From an uncultured Faecalibacterium sp. (GTDB lineage Bacteria > Bacillota > Clostridia > Oscillospirales > Ruminococcaceae), in the NCBI GenBank assembly GCA_900551435.1, contig URVW01000019.1:1-34366 (forward strand): a DNA stretch of 34,366 nucleotides. Direction: 5' to 3'. The notes under the pieces are model-generated. The model worked only from the letters and a program-made list of their open reading frames with translations. It was not told the DNA's origin and ran no database searches. Each line of letters begins with the position of its first letter. Within the stretch, counting starts at the first letter, position 1. Positions 12,303-19,959 of the stretch are shown one piece after another. Position numbers and translations under genes: made by a program.

Positions 12303-14226
12303 CGCTGTGGTCCTCGATCGGAGCCGTTGCGCCGCCGTGAGCGGTCATATACTCTTCGAAGTTGGTGAACTTCTGCTGCGGCGGACGGCGGCTGATGAGT
12401 ACCAAGCCCGGGTCCTCATCCCGGCTGCCGACGGCATTGCGGCTGCCGCGGCGGGAGGTATCCGGCTTGGACGTGCGCGGTGCGCGGGAGCTGCTCTGCA
12501 TAGCGCTGCGGTCGCTGCGCTCGGTGCGGGTCTTGCCGCCGTTCGGCTGGGCGTTGGCCGCGCCGTTGCTGCTCTGCGGACGGCGTTCCGGGCGGCTGTT
12601 TCGAGCCGGACGGCTGTTGTTTGCGTTCTGCGGCGCATTCCGGCGGCCGTTGGGATCGTTCTGGCCATTGTTCGACTTATTGTTGGCCGGGGCCGCTTTG
12701 GCCGCAGTCTGCGGGGCGGGTGCGGCCTTTTTCGCAGGGCGGAGCGGCGTTGCTTCCGGGGCGCTCACGAAATGCGGGTCGAACTTCGGCTGGGCATTGC
12801 TGCCACGGTTCGCGGCGGGGGCGTTGTTCCCCTCGCGGCGGGGACGGTTGTTATTGGAACGGCGGTTTTCATTGCGCCCGCCGGGAGTGCGCTTCTGGTT
12901 TTCCTCCATGGATGGTCCTTCTTTCGGTTCGGATTTGATCGGCTCTGCCTTGGAAGCAGCCGTTTTTTCTTTTTTCAGTTTGACCGGTTTTTCCGGCTTG
13001 GCGGCTTTTTCCGCCTTTGCAGCGGGCTGTTCGGTCTCTGCCTTCGGCTTGCGGCCGCGCACCGGCGGTTCCGTCCGGACGGGCGCGGGCACACCGTCCC
13101 ACGGATGCCCGGACACCACCGGGATGCTCCTGCGGTTCAGCTTTTCAATGCCCGCCAGATACTCTTTCTCTTCCGGAGCGCAGAAGCTGACCGCCGTGCC
13201 GTCTGCGCCCGCGCGGGCCGTGCGGCCGATGCGGTGGACGTAGGTTTCGGGCACTTCGGGCAGGTCGTAGTTAAACACATGGGACAGCTCGCTGATATCG
13301 ATGCCGCGGGCCGCGATGTCGGTCGCCACCAGCACCTTGGTATTTCCGGCCTTGAAGCCCTCCAGCGCCGCCACACGGGCACTCTGGCTCTTGTTGCCAT
13401 GGATGGCCGCAGCCGGGATGCCCTGCTTGTTCAGGTCCTTTGCAATTTTATCCGCGCCATGCTTGGTGCGGCTGAACACCAGCGCGTTCTGCACCGGCGG
13501 GTTCAGGTTCTTGATGAGCCAAGGCAGCAGGAACTTCTTGTTGCCCTTTTCGACGAAATACAGGCTCTGGTCGATCCGCTCCACGGTGCTGGACACCGGG
13601 TCCACCTTGACGAAAGCCGGATCGTGCAGGATGCCGGCAGCCAGCTGCTCGATCTCCTTGGGCATGGTCGCGCTGAACATCAGATTCTGGCGCTGGGCGG
13701 GCAGTTTGGCAATGACCTTTTTCACGTCATGGACAAAGCCCATGTCCAACATCCGGTCGGCCTCATCCAGCACAAAAATTTCCACATTTCCAAGGTCTAC
13801 AAGGCCCTGTCCCACAAGGTCGTTCAGACGGCCCGGGCACGCCACCAGAATGTCCACACCCTGCTTGAGGGCCGCGACCTGCGGGGCCTGACCCACACCG
13901 CCGAAAATGACGGTGTGACGAAGCTTCAGATACTTGCTGTACTGCTCAAAGCTCTCGCCGATCTGCAGCGCCAGCTCGCGGGTGGGGGTCAGGATGAGGG
14001 CACGGACGGCCCCCTTTTTCCGGGCAGGGGCCGCCGTCAGACGGTCCAGCATGGGCAGCGCGAACGCCGCCGTCTTGCCGGTTCCCGTTTGGGCGCAGCC
14101 CATTAAGTCCCTCCCGGCCAGCACCGGCGGAATGGCCGATGCCTGAATGGGCGAGGGGGATTCGTAGCCCGCCTCCGCGACAGCACGCAGCAGGGGGGCG
14201 GACAGATTCAATTCGTTAAAAGTCAT
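12292..14226 (-). CDS. DEAD-box ATP-dependent RNA helicase with long disordered tail
   Basis: Protein of 644 aa. The helicase core (about 1-370) has every hallmark: Q motif, AQTGTGKT (45-52), PTRELALQ, DEADRMLDMGF, SAT, VFSRTK, TDIAARGID and HRIGRTARAG. From about residue 390 a low-complexity tail follows. It is Lys/Glu/Pro-rich at first, then Asn/Arg/Gly/Ala-rich with many RR and NN pairs, consistent with an RNA-binding tail as in CshA/RhlE-type helicases that act in ribosome assembly, mRNA decay or cold adaptation. It is next to rlmA, so an rRNA role is plausible. The ATG follows a TAGGAG ribosome site. Confidence 0.95.
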   Translation of the reverse strand: MTFNELNLSAPLLRAVAEAGYESPSPIQASAIPPVLAGRDLMGCAQTGTGKTAAFALPMLDRLTAAPARKKGAVRALILTPTRELALQIGESFEQYSKYLKLRHTVIFGGVGQAPQVAALKQGVDILVACPGRLNDLVGQGLVDLGNVEIFVLDEADRMLDMGFVHDVKKVIAKLPAQRQNLMFSATMPKEIEQLAAGILHDPAFVKVDPVSSTVERIDQSLYFVEKGNKKFLLPWLIKNLNPPVQNALVFSRTKHGADKIAKDLNKQGIPAAAIHGNKSQSARVAALEGFKAGNTKVLVATDIAARGIDISELSHVFNYDLPEVPETYVHRIGRTARAGADGTAVSFCAPEEKEYLAGIEKLNRRSIPVVSGHPWDGVPAPVRTEPPVRGRKPKAETEQPAAKAEKAAKPEKPVKLKKEKTAASKAEPIKSEPKEGPSMEENQKRTPGGRNENRRSNNNRPRREGNNAPAANRGSNAQPKFDPHFVSAPEATPLRPAKKAAPAPQTAAKAAPANNKSNNGQNDPNGRRNAPQNANNSRPARNSRPERRPQSSNGAANAQPNGGKTRTERSDRSAMQSSSRAPRTSKPDTSRRGSRNAVGSRDEDPGLVLISRRPPQQKFTNFEEYMTAHGGATAPIEDHSDEV

Positions 14227-14242
14227 GGTTCTCCTAAAATGG

Positions 14243-15535
14243 TCACTCTTTGATGTTCCGGCACTCGATATAATAGCGCTTTTCCTCCGCGTGGCCCATG
14301 CTGAAGGTCTTGCGGGGCAGCACGCCGCCCATCACGATACCCTTGAACAGGTCGCTCTTTTCAAACGGCGGCAGCAGGAAGGCCACGCCGCCCTGCTTGC
14401 ACAGAGCGCGGACCGCCGGCTCGTCGTGGACGTAGTCCACCCGGGCCTCGATATGACGTGCCATGAAATACTCGATAAAGGTATCGATGGTCCCCACGGT
14501 CAGGGGAGCCACCGGGCGCTCAAAGCTCAGCACATTGGCCACATGCGGGCCGGCCAGCGTAAAGGACTGCTGCTGGGCACTGCCGAAGCTGATGCCCGCA
14601 TTGTTGGAATCGCTCCATGCGATCAAAGCCAGCAGGACTGCGCCGCAGTCCACGTTGAAGAGCACACGGTGGATCGGCTCGATCTCGATGGCGGGCGAGT
14701 GCACGTTGCACACTTCTGCCAGACACCAGCGGGCCGGATGGTTCTCCTGCTCTTCGGGAGTCAGGGTCTTTTTCCGCTCTTCCCAGTAGGCTTTTGCGGA
14801 TGCCAGCGAGTGGTTGCCGTCGCCGACGGCCAGCGTCAGCGGAACGGCCCCCTTGGCCTGAGGATACTTGGCGTCAAAGGCTTCCTGACTGCCAAGTCCC
14901 TGCAGAGCCGCGTCGATCTGGGCCAGCAGAGCCGGGTCCTCAACGGCCCAGCCCGCAATGTGGCCGCCGCCCAGCATCAGTTCGCCCTCATAGACTTTTC
15001 GCAGGTCCGCCTTTTTTGCCCCGATCGGCTCGATCAGGGTGCAGTCCGGGTCATCGGCCAGCATCATGATGTGGGGCGCTTCCAGACTAGCCCCCCGGCG
15101 CACGGCCATCCGGGGCGGGATGCGGCTCTCGACGGTATGCTCGCTGGGGCGGATGTCAGGCGTCGCGCCCTCGGCATAGCTGTAGGCCTCGAGGTCGATC
15201 TTGCCCACAAGGCCCTGCCGCACACGGCCGCTCTGCTCGGTGCGCTCCACATAAATATAGCCGTCCACCGCGCGGGTCAGCACCGAGCGGCGGTATTCGT
15301 CCATCGTCTCATGGATGGACGCGATGCGCTGGGGCACATCGCTGTCCTCGAGATAGACTTCCGGCAGGATCAGATTCAGCGCGCTGGGCGAGCCAGCTGT
15401 GGCCTGTTCTGCTTTCTCCCAATAGGAGCGGTCGCTGGTGAACTGGTCACATGCCACACAGCCCCACTGTTCCAGCGGGATCTGCTCCGAAGGCAGCAGG
15501 ATGTGCGCCGGAGAAAAGCACGATGTTTTGTTCAT
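14243..15535 (-). CDS. DUF1015 family protein
   Basis: Cytosolic protein of 430 aa matching the DUF1015 (PF06245) family. It has an N-terminal LLPSEQIPLEQWGCVACDQF block, the central LAVGDGNHSLASAKAYWE stretch with its GDGNH motif, and a C-terminal VAFLLPP element. The biochemical function is unknown. DUF1015 genes often sit near serine/glycine or phospholipid genes, but that context is not seen here. It lies 16 bases upstream of the helicase gene and is probably co-transcribed with it. A GTGAGGAA stretch is the only ribosome site, so translation may be modest. Confidence 0.88.
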   Translation of the reverse strand: MNKTSCFSPAHILLPSEQIPLEQWGCVACDQFTSDRSYWEKAEQATAGSPSALNLILPEVYLEDSDVPQRIASIHETMDEYRRSVLTRAVDGYIYVERTEQSGRVRQGLVGKIDLEAYSYAEGATPDIRPSEHTVESRIPPRMAVRRGASLEAPHIMMLADDPDCTLIEPIGAKKADLRKVYEGELMLGGGHIAGWAVEDPALLAQIDAALQGLGSQEAFDAKYPQAKGAVPLTLAVGDGNHSLASAKAYWEERKKTLTPEEQENHPARWCLAEVCNVHSPAIEIEPIHRVLFNVDCGAVLLALIAWSDSNNAGISFGSAQQQSFTLAGPHVANVLSFERPVAPLTVGTIDTFIEYFMARHIEARVDYVHDEPAVRALCKQGGVAFLLPPFEKSDLFKGIVMGGVLPRKTFSMGHAEEKRYYIECRNIKE

Positions 15536-15572
15536 ATCACATTCCTCACTCTCTCATTTGGAAACCGCAGTC

Positions 15573-16694
15573 TCATTCAAACGATCCAGCCGCATCGTCC
15601 CGCACGACCACATGCTCCACGCCCGCTTCCAGCTGAGACTGGACCAATGCGGTGCGCTCGTCGGCGCTCAGGGTCGAAGAGGACGGGACCCGGACCAGCA
15701 GGTTCTGGATGCCCAGCTGGGCCGCCGGTGCGCCCAGCGTCGTGGACGTGCCGGTGACTTCGGCCAGCGTATAGCTGTACCAGATCGTCACGCTGCCGCC
15801 GAAGCGGGTGTTCCATGCGTTGATGTCCGCCGCCAGCTGGCCGGCACGGTCCACGCCGTTGGTAGAGCCGTAGTCCTGCTTGCTGCTGGTCGAGGACGGG
15901 AACTGGACATTTTCGAGCACGACCTGTTCAAAGCCCGCCGTGTGCAGTTCGTCGATCAGGTCCCCGATGTACTGCACGGCTTCGGCGGCGTAGGGGTTCA
16001 GCCACGGGTTTCCGCCCGCCGAGGCCTTGTTGTCCAGCCAGAGGTACTCCTGATTCTGATAGCGGATGGCCATGGCATGGTCGGCGCGGGCGCCCGCCGG
16101 GTCGCGGAACGCGGCCAGCTTGGCCACCGGGATGAGGCCCTCTTCCTTGAAGATGGATGCGACCTTGGCCGGGTCCACGGTCACATCAGCGGACGAAGCC
16201 GCCGCTGCCGGGACCTGCGATGCATAATAGACTACACCGGTGGAATCTTTCAGCGTGACAGCGGCATATTTGACGCCCTGCGAAGCCAGCTGCTGGGCAG
16301 CGGCGCGGATGGCGGCATCATCGGTCAGGGACGCCGGGTCCACTTCGGCCCAGCTGCCCTCCACGATGGCGGTCCCGTCCACGGCGGGCATCGGGGTCGG
16401 TTCCGGTTCGGACGAAGCCGCCGGTTCGCTGCTGGCAGAGGACGCCGCCGTGCTCTCTGCCGACGAAGCGGTGCTCTCGCTCGCCGCCGAGGAAGCGGAG
16501 AGGTCCCGGTTGCGCACCACGGTATACCATGTGTGGGTCGCCCAGTCCAGCACATGAGGCGCGGCCACCCATGCGGCGGCCAGCACCGCGATGACCAGCA
16601 CCGCGATGCCGATCCCCTTTTTCAGGCGCATCTCCCGCGTGTAGAAGCTGCGCCGATAGCGCTTGACCTTCTGGCGTTTCGGATATTTTGCCAT
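15573..16694 (-). CDS. Membrane-anchored putative glycoside hydrolase (DUF4015/PF13200-like)
   Basis: Protein of 373 aa. A basic cytoplasmic start (KYPKRQKVKRYRRS) is followed by one membrane helix (about 28-48), a Ser/Ala/Glu-rich linker (about 66-105) typical of exported Gram-positive proteins, then a TIM-barrel-like domain. VKYAAVTLKDSTGVVYYASQ, LIPVAKLAAFRDPAGA, WLDNKASAGGNPWLNPY and GFEQVVLENVQFPS line up with the DUF4015 putative glycosyl hydrolase pattern (VKD..G.v.Y, ARi..FkDp, WldP.n, FDeiq.DYiRFP). The usual acidic pair in 'FDYIRFP' reads LENVQFP, so activity is uncertain. It follows rnfA-like at 26 bases. Confidence 0.75.
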   Translation of the reverse strand: MAKYPKRQKVKRYRRSFYTREMRLKKGIGIAVLVIAVLAAAWVAAPHVLDWATHTWYTVVRNRDLSASSAASESTASSAESTAASSASSEPAASSEPEPTPMPAVDGTAIVEGSWAEVDPASLTDDAAIRAAAQQLASQGVKYAAVTLKDSTGVVYYASQVPAAAASSADVTVDPAKVASIFKEEGLIPVAKLAAFRDPAGARADHAMAIRYQNQEYLWLDNKASAGGNPWLNPYAAEAVQYIGDLIDELHTAGFEQVVLENVQFPSSTSSKQDYGSTNGVDRAGQLAADINAWNTRFGGSVTIWYSYTLAEVTGTSTTLGAPAAQLGIQNLLVRVPSSSTLSADERTALVQSQLEAGVEHVVVRDDAAGSFE

Positions 16695-16720
16695 AATGAA
16701 CCACCCTCCTTGGGGTCTTG

Positions 16721-17329
16721 TTACAAGATCACGGAATGGCCGGTGAAGCCATAGATCGCCAACGCCAGCACACCAATATAGATCAGCGTGATGGGCAGGC
16801 CGCGGAATGCTTCCGGGATGGCCTTGCTGCGCAGACGGTTCTGGGCTTCGGTGACCAGCATGACGGCCAGCAGATAGCCCAGACCGCTGCCCAGACCAAA
16901 GCCGATGGACTGTTCCAGTGTAAAGCTCTGGGTGCGCTCCACCAGCACCGTGCCCAGCACGCCGCTGTTGACCGCGGCAAGGGGCAGGATGCGGATGAGC
17001 TGCCCGCTGCGGGGGCCTTTGGCCGCTTTCAACACCAGCAGCTCAAACAGGCAGACCACCGCGATACAGGCCAGATACATCAGCGGGCGAAGCTGGGCGC
17101 GGTTGGGCAGCGGCGCAAGGAAGCGGCCCGCGTAGAAAGCCAGCGGGGCCACCAGCATCTGCGTGATGCAGAGCATCAGCGCGAACCACCAGCTGCTGGT
17201 CCGCTCGTCGCCCACCAGCTGGACCAGACGGGACACGCCCAGTCCTCGGGTAAAGACGGCATTCTGGGCAAAGATGGCCAGAACGGCGTAGCTGAACGCC
17301 ACGCCTACAAGATGCAGCACTTCGCTCAT
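16721..17329 (-). CDS. RnfA/RsxA-like membrane protein lacking cluster cysteines
   Basis: Six-helix membrane protein of 202 aa. It aligns along its whole length with RnfA/NqrE: the N-terminal NAVFTRGLGVS region, the central LPLAAVNSGVLGTVL, and the C-terminal AIPEAFRGLPITLI and GFTG. In RnfA, one Cys in 'FLGLCPF' and one in 'TNCAVLG' hold the intramembrane [2Fe-2S] cluster shared with RnfE. Here these positions are Ser33 and Ser122. Other Cys residues (54, 88, 93) are not at ligand sites. It overlaps the rnfE-like gene by 4 bases. The role is unknown, and a canonical electron-transfer role is unlikely without ligands. Confidence 0.85.
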   Translation of the reverse strand: MSEVLHLVGVAFSYAVLAIFAQNAVFTRGLGVSRLVQLVGDERTSSWWFALMLCITQMLVAPLAFYAGRFLAPLPNRAQLRPLMYLACIAVVCLFELLVLKAAKGPRSGQLIRILPLAAVNSGVLGTVLVERTQSFTLEQSIGFGLGSGLGYLLAVMLVTEAQNRLRSKAIPEAFRGLPITLIYIGVLALAIYGFTGHSVIL

Positions 17330-18042
17330 TTTTCCGCCTCCTTGTTCGGGTGGACCGCAAGATAGCCACGCGCTTCGTTTTTCAGATATTCACGCTGCTT
17401 GCGGGCCAGTGCACGCCAGACAGCGCAGAGGACGCCCAGCACGATGAAGCCGCCCGCCGGCATACTGGCCATGGGCAGGATGGAGCGGCTGAGCGTCACG
17501 CCGAACACGCTGCCATAGGCCAGCCACTCCCGGACACAGCCCAGAAGCAGCAGGATGAGCGCATAGCCCAGCGTGATGCGCAGACCTTTGGAAACGGCCT
17601 TGTGCATCGTTTCCTGCACGCGGCCGAAACGGTAGGTCAGCAGCGGCTCCACGATCAGCATGGGCAGATAAATGCCCAGCGTCAGCAGGTCCGTGCCAAA
17701 AACGGCGTTCAGGATGGGGTAAGCCGCCAGATAGACGACTGCCTCACTCCCGCTGTAGAGGAGGGCGCGGGGCAGGAGCTTCTTTTCCAGCTCTTCGGGC
17801 GCGGGGCTTTCGTCCCGCAGCGGACACCACCGGCTCAGCAGACAGGCCAGCATCCGCGAAGGGGTCAGCAGCAGCGCCACCGCTGCCGCCAGCATCAGGG
17901 CGTTCCGGCCCGTGGTCGCAAGGACCACCAGCGGGGCCAGTCCCATGCCCTGCATCACGACCGGGTTGTTTTTGAACACGCGGTCATGGTGCGCGAACTT
18001 TTCCGGGTCGCGCGTGATCATTTCCGCCACATGACGTTTCAT
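17326..18042 (-). CDS. RnfE/RsxE-like membrane protein lacking cluster cysteines
   Basis: Membrane protein of 238 aa aligned with RnfE/NqrD. FKNNPVVMQGMGLAPLV matches the RnfE start (WKNN..LVQLLGLCPLL), LGIYLPMLIVEPLL matches LGIFIPLIVTNCIV, and GCVREWLAYGSVFG matches GSLREIIGNGTLF. Both cluster-ligand Cys positions are changed, to Ala36 and Pro133. The C-terminal tail is basic and cytoplasmic. It overlaps rnfD-like by 4 bases upstream and rnfA-like by 4 bases downstream, so the three are clearly translated as a unit. RnfG, which normally lies between D and E, is absent. Confidence 0.85.
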   Translation of the reverse strand: MKRHVAEMITRDPEKFAHHDRVFKNNPVVMQGMGLAPLVVLATTGRNALMLAAAVALLLTPSRMLACLLSRWCPLRDESPAPEELEKKLLPRALLYSGSEAVVYLAAYPILNAVFGTDLLTLGIYLPMLIVEPLLTYRFGRVQETMHKAVSKGLRITLGYALILLLLGCVREWLAYGSVFGVTLSRSILPMASMPAGGFIVLGVLCAVWRALARKQREYLKNEARGYLAVHPNKEAEK

Positions 18043-19055
18043 TCCGCGCCCCCCTTTCCGGCTTTCCGCTGCTCCAGCAGCCGATACAGATGCGTTTCCG
18101 TGCGGTCGAGCCAGCCGGAAATGCTGTTGACAGTGAGCAGCGCGAAGCAGACACCCGTGTCGTACACGCCAAAGTACCGGAAACCCATCGTTACGACGCC
18201 CACCAGCACGCCGTACAGGATGCGGCCGATGCGGTGATGGGCGCAGGTGTACGGCTCATTCAGCAGGAACACCGCGCTGAAGAACATCGCGCCGGTCAGC
18301 AGCTCATCCCGCACGCTCTGCAGACGGGGCAGAACGCTGGCAAACAGGCTGCTGCCGCTCAGGCCCACCTGACGGGGGAAGAAGAACACGATCAAAGCGC
18401 TGGTCAGCAGGAAGCTGACGGATGCACTCAGGCGGACGTCCTTCTGGGTCCAGAGGAACAGCCCGCAGGCCAGAATGACCAGTGCTGCACCGGTCCCCAT
18501 GGGGGCGGCGCACTCGCCCAGCCCCAGCGACAGGAAGCTGATGTTCAGCATACCGCCGCTGCGCAGGGTCTGCGAGATGGTGTCCGACACCGGCACGCTG
18601 GACGCATCCCAGAGCGGGACCGCCGTATAGGGCTGCGGATAGCGGAACACCTGTTCCGGCCACGACACCGCCGCCACGGCATAGCCCACCGCCGCCGGAT
18701 GGAACGGATAGCTGCCATAGCCGCCGAACACTTCCTTGCCGATAAGGACACCGGCCAGAACCGCAGCGATGATGACATACCAATCCACCGTGACCGGCAT
18801 GAGCAGGGCGATGAGAAGAGCGAAGCTCTCGTTGGAAAAATCGTTGGACTGATAGACCCGGCGGCGCAGCAGCGACACCAGACGGTCACACAGGTTGCCG
18901 GTCAGCAGCGCCGCGCCGCAGAGCAGCAGCGGCCGCAGCCCGTACAGGAAGCAGGACATGCACAGCAGCGGAATGACCATCCAGCAGATGTGCTGGTAGT
19001 AGCGGCCCGTGCGGGCCAGCTCCCGCTCCCGTGCCTGAATCAAAGTTTCATCCAT
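18039..19055 (-). CDS. RnfD/NqrB-like membrane protein without clear flavinylation motif
   Basis: Polytopic membrane protein of 338 aa. FGGYGSYPFHPAAVGYAVAAVSWPEQV (from residue 110, quoted in part: GGYGSYPFHPAAVGYA) matches RnfD 'GG.G.NPFNPA..GY'. DELLTGAMFFSAVFLLNEP matches the C-terminal 'ATDPVTSP' block, and IGRILYGVLVGVVTMGFRYF and DTGVCFALLTVNS are also conserved. The covalent FMN site S(G/Q)ATPL is not found. The best-placed segment is YTAVPL (143-148), where the acceptor Thr would be Val. An upstream ATG (19184) adds 43 residues overlapping rpe. The ATG at 19053-19055 follows GAGAGGAGC and is preferred. It lies 13 bases after rpe. Confidence 0.85.
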   Translation of the reverse strand: MDETLIQARERELARTGRYYQHICWMVIPLLCMSCFLYGLRPLLLCGAALLTGNLCDRLVSLLRRRVYQSNDFSNESFALLIALLMPVTVDWYVIIAAVLAGVLIGKEVFGGYGSYPFHPAAVGYAVAAVSWPEQVFRYPQPYTAVPLWDASSVPVSDTISQTLRSGGMLNISFLSLGLGECAAPMGTGAALVILACGLFLWTQKDVRLSASVSFLLTSALIVFFFPRQVGLSGSSLFASVLPRLQSVRDELLTGAMFFSAVFLLNEPYTCAHHRIGRILYGVLVGVVTMGFRYFGVYDTGVCFALLTVNSISGWLDRTETHLYRLLEQRKAGKGGAE

Positions 19056-19068
19056 GGTACGGCTCCTC

Positions 19069-19719
19069 TCACAGAGCTGCCAGACGGCCCACAGCGGCGG
19101 CCGGGTCGGCTGCACCGAACACGGCGCTGCCCGCCACAAGGATGTCCGCACCTGCTTCGACGCAGAGCGGGGCCGTGGTGTCATCCACGCCGCCGTCCAC
19201 TTCCAGCAGATAGTGTGCGCCGCGGCGGGCGCGCTCGTCCCGCAGGAAGCGCAGCTTTTCCAGCGCCGAGGGCATGAACTTCTGGCCGCCGAATCCCGGC
19301 TCCACGCTCATGACCAGCACAAGGTCCAGCTGGTCGAGGTAGGGCAGCAGGGCTTCCGGAGCCGTGCCGGGTTTGATGGTCAGGCCGACCTGGCAGCCCT
19401 GCGCCTTGATGGCGTCGATGGTCTGCTGGATATCGTCCTCGCACTCGAGGTGGAAGTTCTGCAGCGTTGCGCCCGCCTTGGCGAACGGCTCCGCATAGGC
19501 CAGCGGGTGGCTGATCATCAAATGGACATCATAGAACGCATCGGGCAGACCCTTGTGCAGACTTTTGAGCACCGGCACGCCAAAGCTGATGTTCGGCACA
19601 AAGTGACCGTCCATCACGTCATAATGCAGCATTTTCGCGCCGGCATCCAGCACCATGCGGCAGTCCGCACCCAGCTTGGAAAAATCGGCCGAAAGGATCG
19701 AAGGACTTACAATCGTCAT
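19069..19719 (-). CDS. rpe: Ribulose-phosphate 3-epimerase
   Basis: Cytosolic (beta/alpha)8-barrel enzyme of 216 aa that interconverts D-ribulose 5-phosphate and D-xylulose 5-phosphate in the pentose phosphate pathway. All family signatures are present: PSILSADF at the start, HYDVMDGHFVPNISFG with its metal and catalytic residues, DVHLM, VEPGFGGQKF, EVDGGVDD and the phosphate-binding AGADILVAGSAVFG. It is the first gene of the run that continues into the Rnf-like trio. A promoter lies about 100 bases upstream. Confidence 0.97.
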   Translation of the reverse strand: MTIVSPSILSADFSKLGADCRMVLDAGAKMLHYDVMDGHFVPNISFGVPVLKSLHKGLPDAFYDVHLMISHPLAYAEPFAKAGATLQNFHLECEDDIQQTIDAIKAQGCQVGLTIKPGTAPEALLPYLDQLDLVLVMSVEPGFGGQKFMPSALEKLRFLRDERARRGAHYLLEVDGGVDDTTAPLCVEAGADILVAGSAVFGAADPAAAVGRLAAL

Positions 19720-19819
19720 GTTCGTTTGTACTCTCCGTTATTTTCCGAAAGATTTTGCTGTGCCGTCCGTTTCTGTGCTTCCGGGAAGGACAGAATTTGG
19801 GGTAGACATAGCTATTCTT

Positions 19820-19848
19820 AGTTTACATGAAAACGCGCAAAAAATCAA
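19820..19848 (-). promoter_or_regulatory. Promoter of rpe and the downstream Rnf-like run
   Basis: Minus strand TTGATT (19843-19848), 17-base spacer, TAAACT (19820-19825). The leader to the rpe ATG is about 95 bases. Confidence 0.65.
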
Positions 19849-19908
19849 ACCCGACGCCGTGTTTTTCACGGAAAAGACGCAAAAATCCATTTCGTGGGTC
19901 CATCCACG

Positions 19909-19952
19909 CAAAAAACAGCCAAGCCGCTCCCCGTTCTGGAGCAGCTTGGCTG
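19909..19952 (-). terminator. Intrinsic terminator after the histidine kinase gene
   Basis: On the minus strand, a long stem CAGCCAAGC...GCTTGGCTG (19916-19924 with 19944-19952, extended by GCTCC/GGAGC) is followed by TTTTTTGCG, a few bases past the kinase stop codon. Confidence 0.9.
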
Positions 19953-19959
19953 TCACGAT

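Noticed and set aside
12193..14106. 637-codon plus-strand frame
   Set aside because: Antisense shadow of the DEAD-box helicase gene, caused by high GC; low-complexity and no family resemblance.
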